Assembly: GCA_012932865.1 (NCBI GenBank)
Contig: SAXG01000030.1
Coordinates: 124,001 to 188,000 of the forward strand
Length of the DNA stretch: 64,000 nucleotides
Direction of reading: 5' to 3'
Source of the DNA: Amylostereum areolatum
Lineage: Eukaryota; Basidiomycota; Agaricomycetes; Russulales; Stereaceae
Part shown: piece by piece, positions 63,848 through 64,000 of the stretch
Layout of the letters: each line of letters begins with the position of its first letter
Numbering within the stretch: the first letter of the stretch is position 1
The notes under the pieces: generated by a model
The model's input: the letters and a program-made list of their open reading frames with translations, nothing else
Database searches by the model: none
What the model was told of the DNA's origin: nothing
Program-made: the position numbers and the translations under genes

Positions 63848-64000
63848 GGCTGAGACGGTACTAAGTTGACGGGAGGCGGAGAGTGTAAGTATGAGGCTCG
63901 GCCTGGCGAGTTCCACAGGAGATGTGATCACGTAAGATCGTGTACGAGATTGGGAAGGATCTAATTGGCTGAACGCGTCGTTCTGCCAGCCGCTGCAGTC

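Overview
The window is genomic DNA from a filamentous basidiomycete, most likely an Agaricomycete (mushroom or wood-decay fungus). Genes carry many short introns (GT...AG, about 50-60 bp), there are several STE3-type pheromone receptor genes, and KDZ transposons with cysteine-cluster domains and Ty3/gypsy chromoviruses are present. The layout looks like a B (pheromone/receptor) mating-type region with conserved flanking genes. Gene models were read by eye from translated frames, so intron borders are approximate.

Left part (1-20.4 kb): the 3' end of an FAD monooxygenase gene; a first STE3 receptor (R1, + strand); then a run of minus-strand genes. These are an indole-3-glycerol-phosphate synthase with a dead PRAI domain, a RING E3-ligase-like protein, an aromatic FAD monooxygenase pseudogene split by a 1,026-bp inverted-repeat transposon, a Rad26/ATRIP-like checkpoint protein, and the nonsense-mediated-decay factor UPF2.

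Middle part (20.4-50 kb): a transposon island of about 29 kb. In order it holds a truncated CxC5/CxC6 gene of the KDZ transposon family; a defective Ty3/gypsy chromovirus (22,561-29,660); a CxC2-KDZ transposase truncated by that element; a TET/JBP-like 2-oxoglutarate dioxygenase; an unrecognised multi-exon gene; a second defective Ty3/gypsy chromovirus (38,697-47,151) with an inverted-repeat element nested inside it; a solo LTR; and a fold-back element.

Right part (50-64 kb): three tandem minus-strand STE3 receptors (R2, R3, R4) with a small TA-flanked MITE just downstream of R4, then ATP-type PEP carboxykinase, a GNAT acetyltransferase and an aldo/keto reductase. R1 and R3 resemble each other, as do R2 and R4, which suggests duplication. 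I looked by eye for short pheromone precursors ending in a CaaX box in the main receptor-flanking intergenic intervals and found no convincing one. The best candidate (714-890, minus, ending CMLT) is weak.

Functionally, STE3 receptors sense lipopeptide pheromones in mating. UPF2, the Rad26-like gene, PEPCK, the RING gene, GNAT and AKR are housekeeping or metabolic neighbours. The transposon island separates R1 from R2-R4 by about 48 kb.
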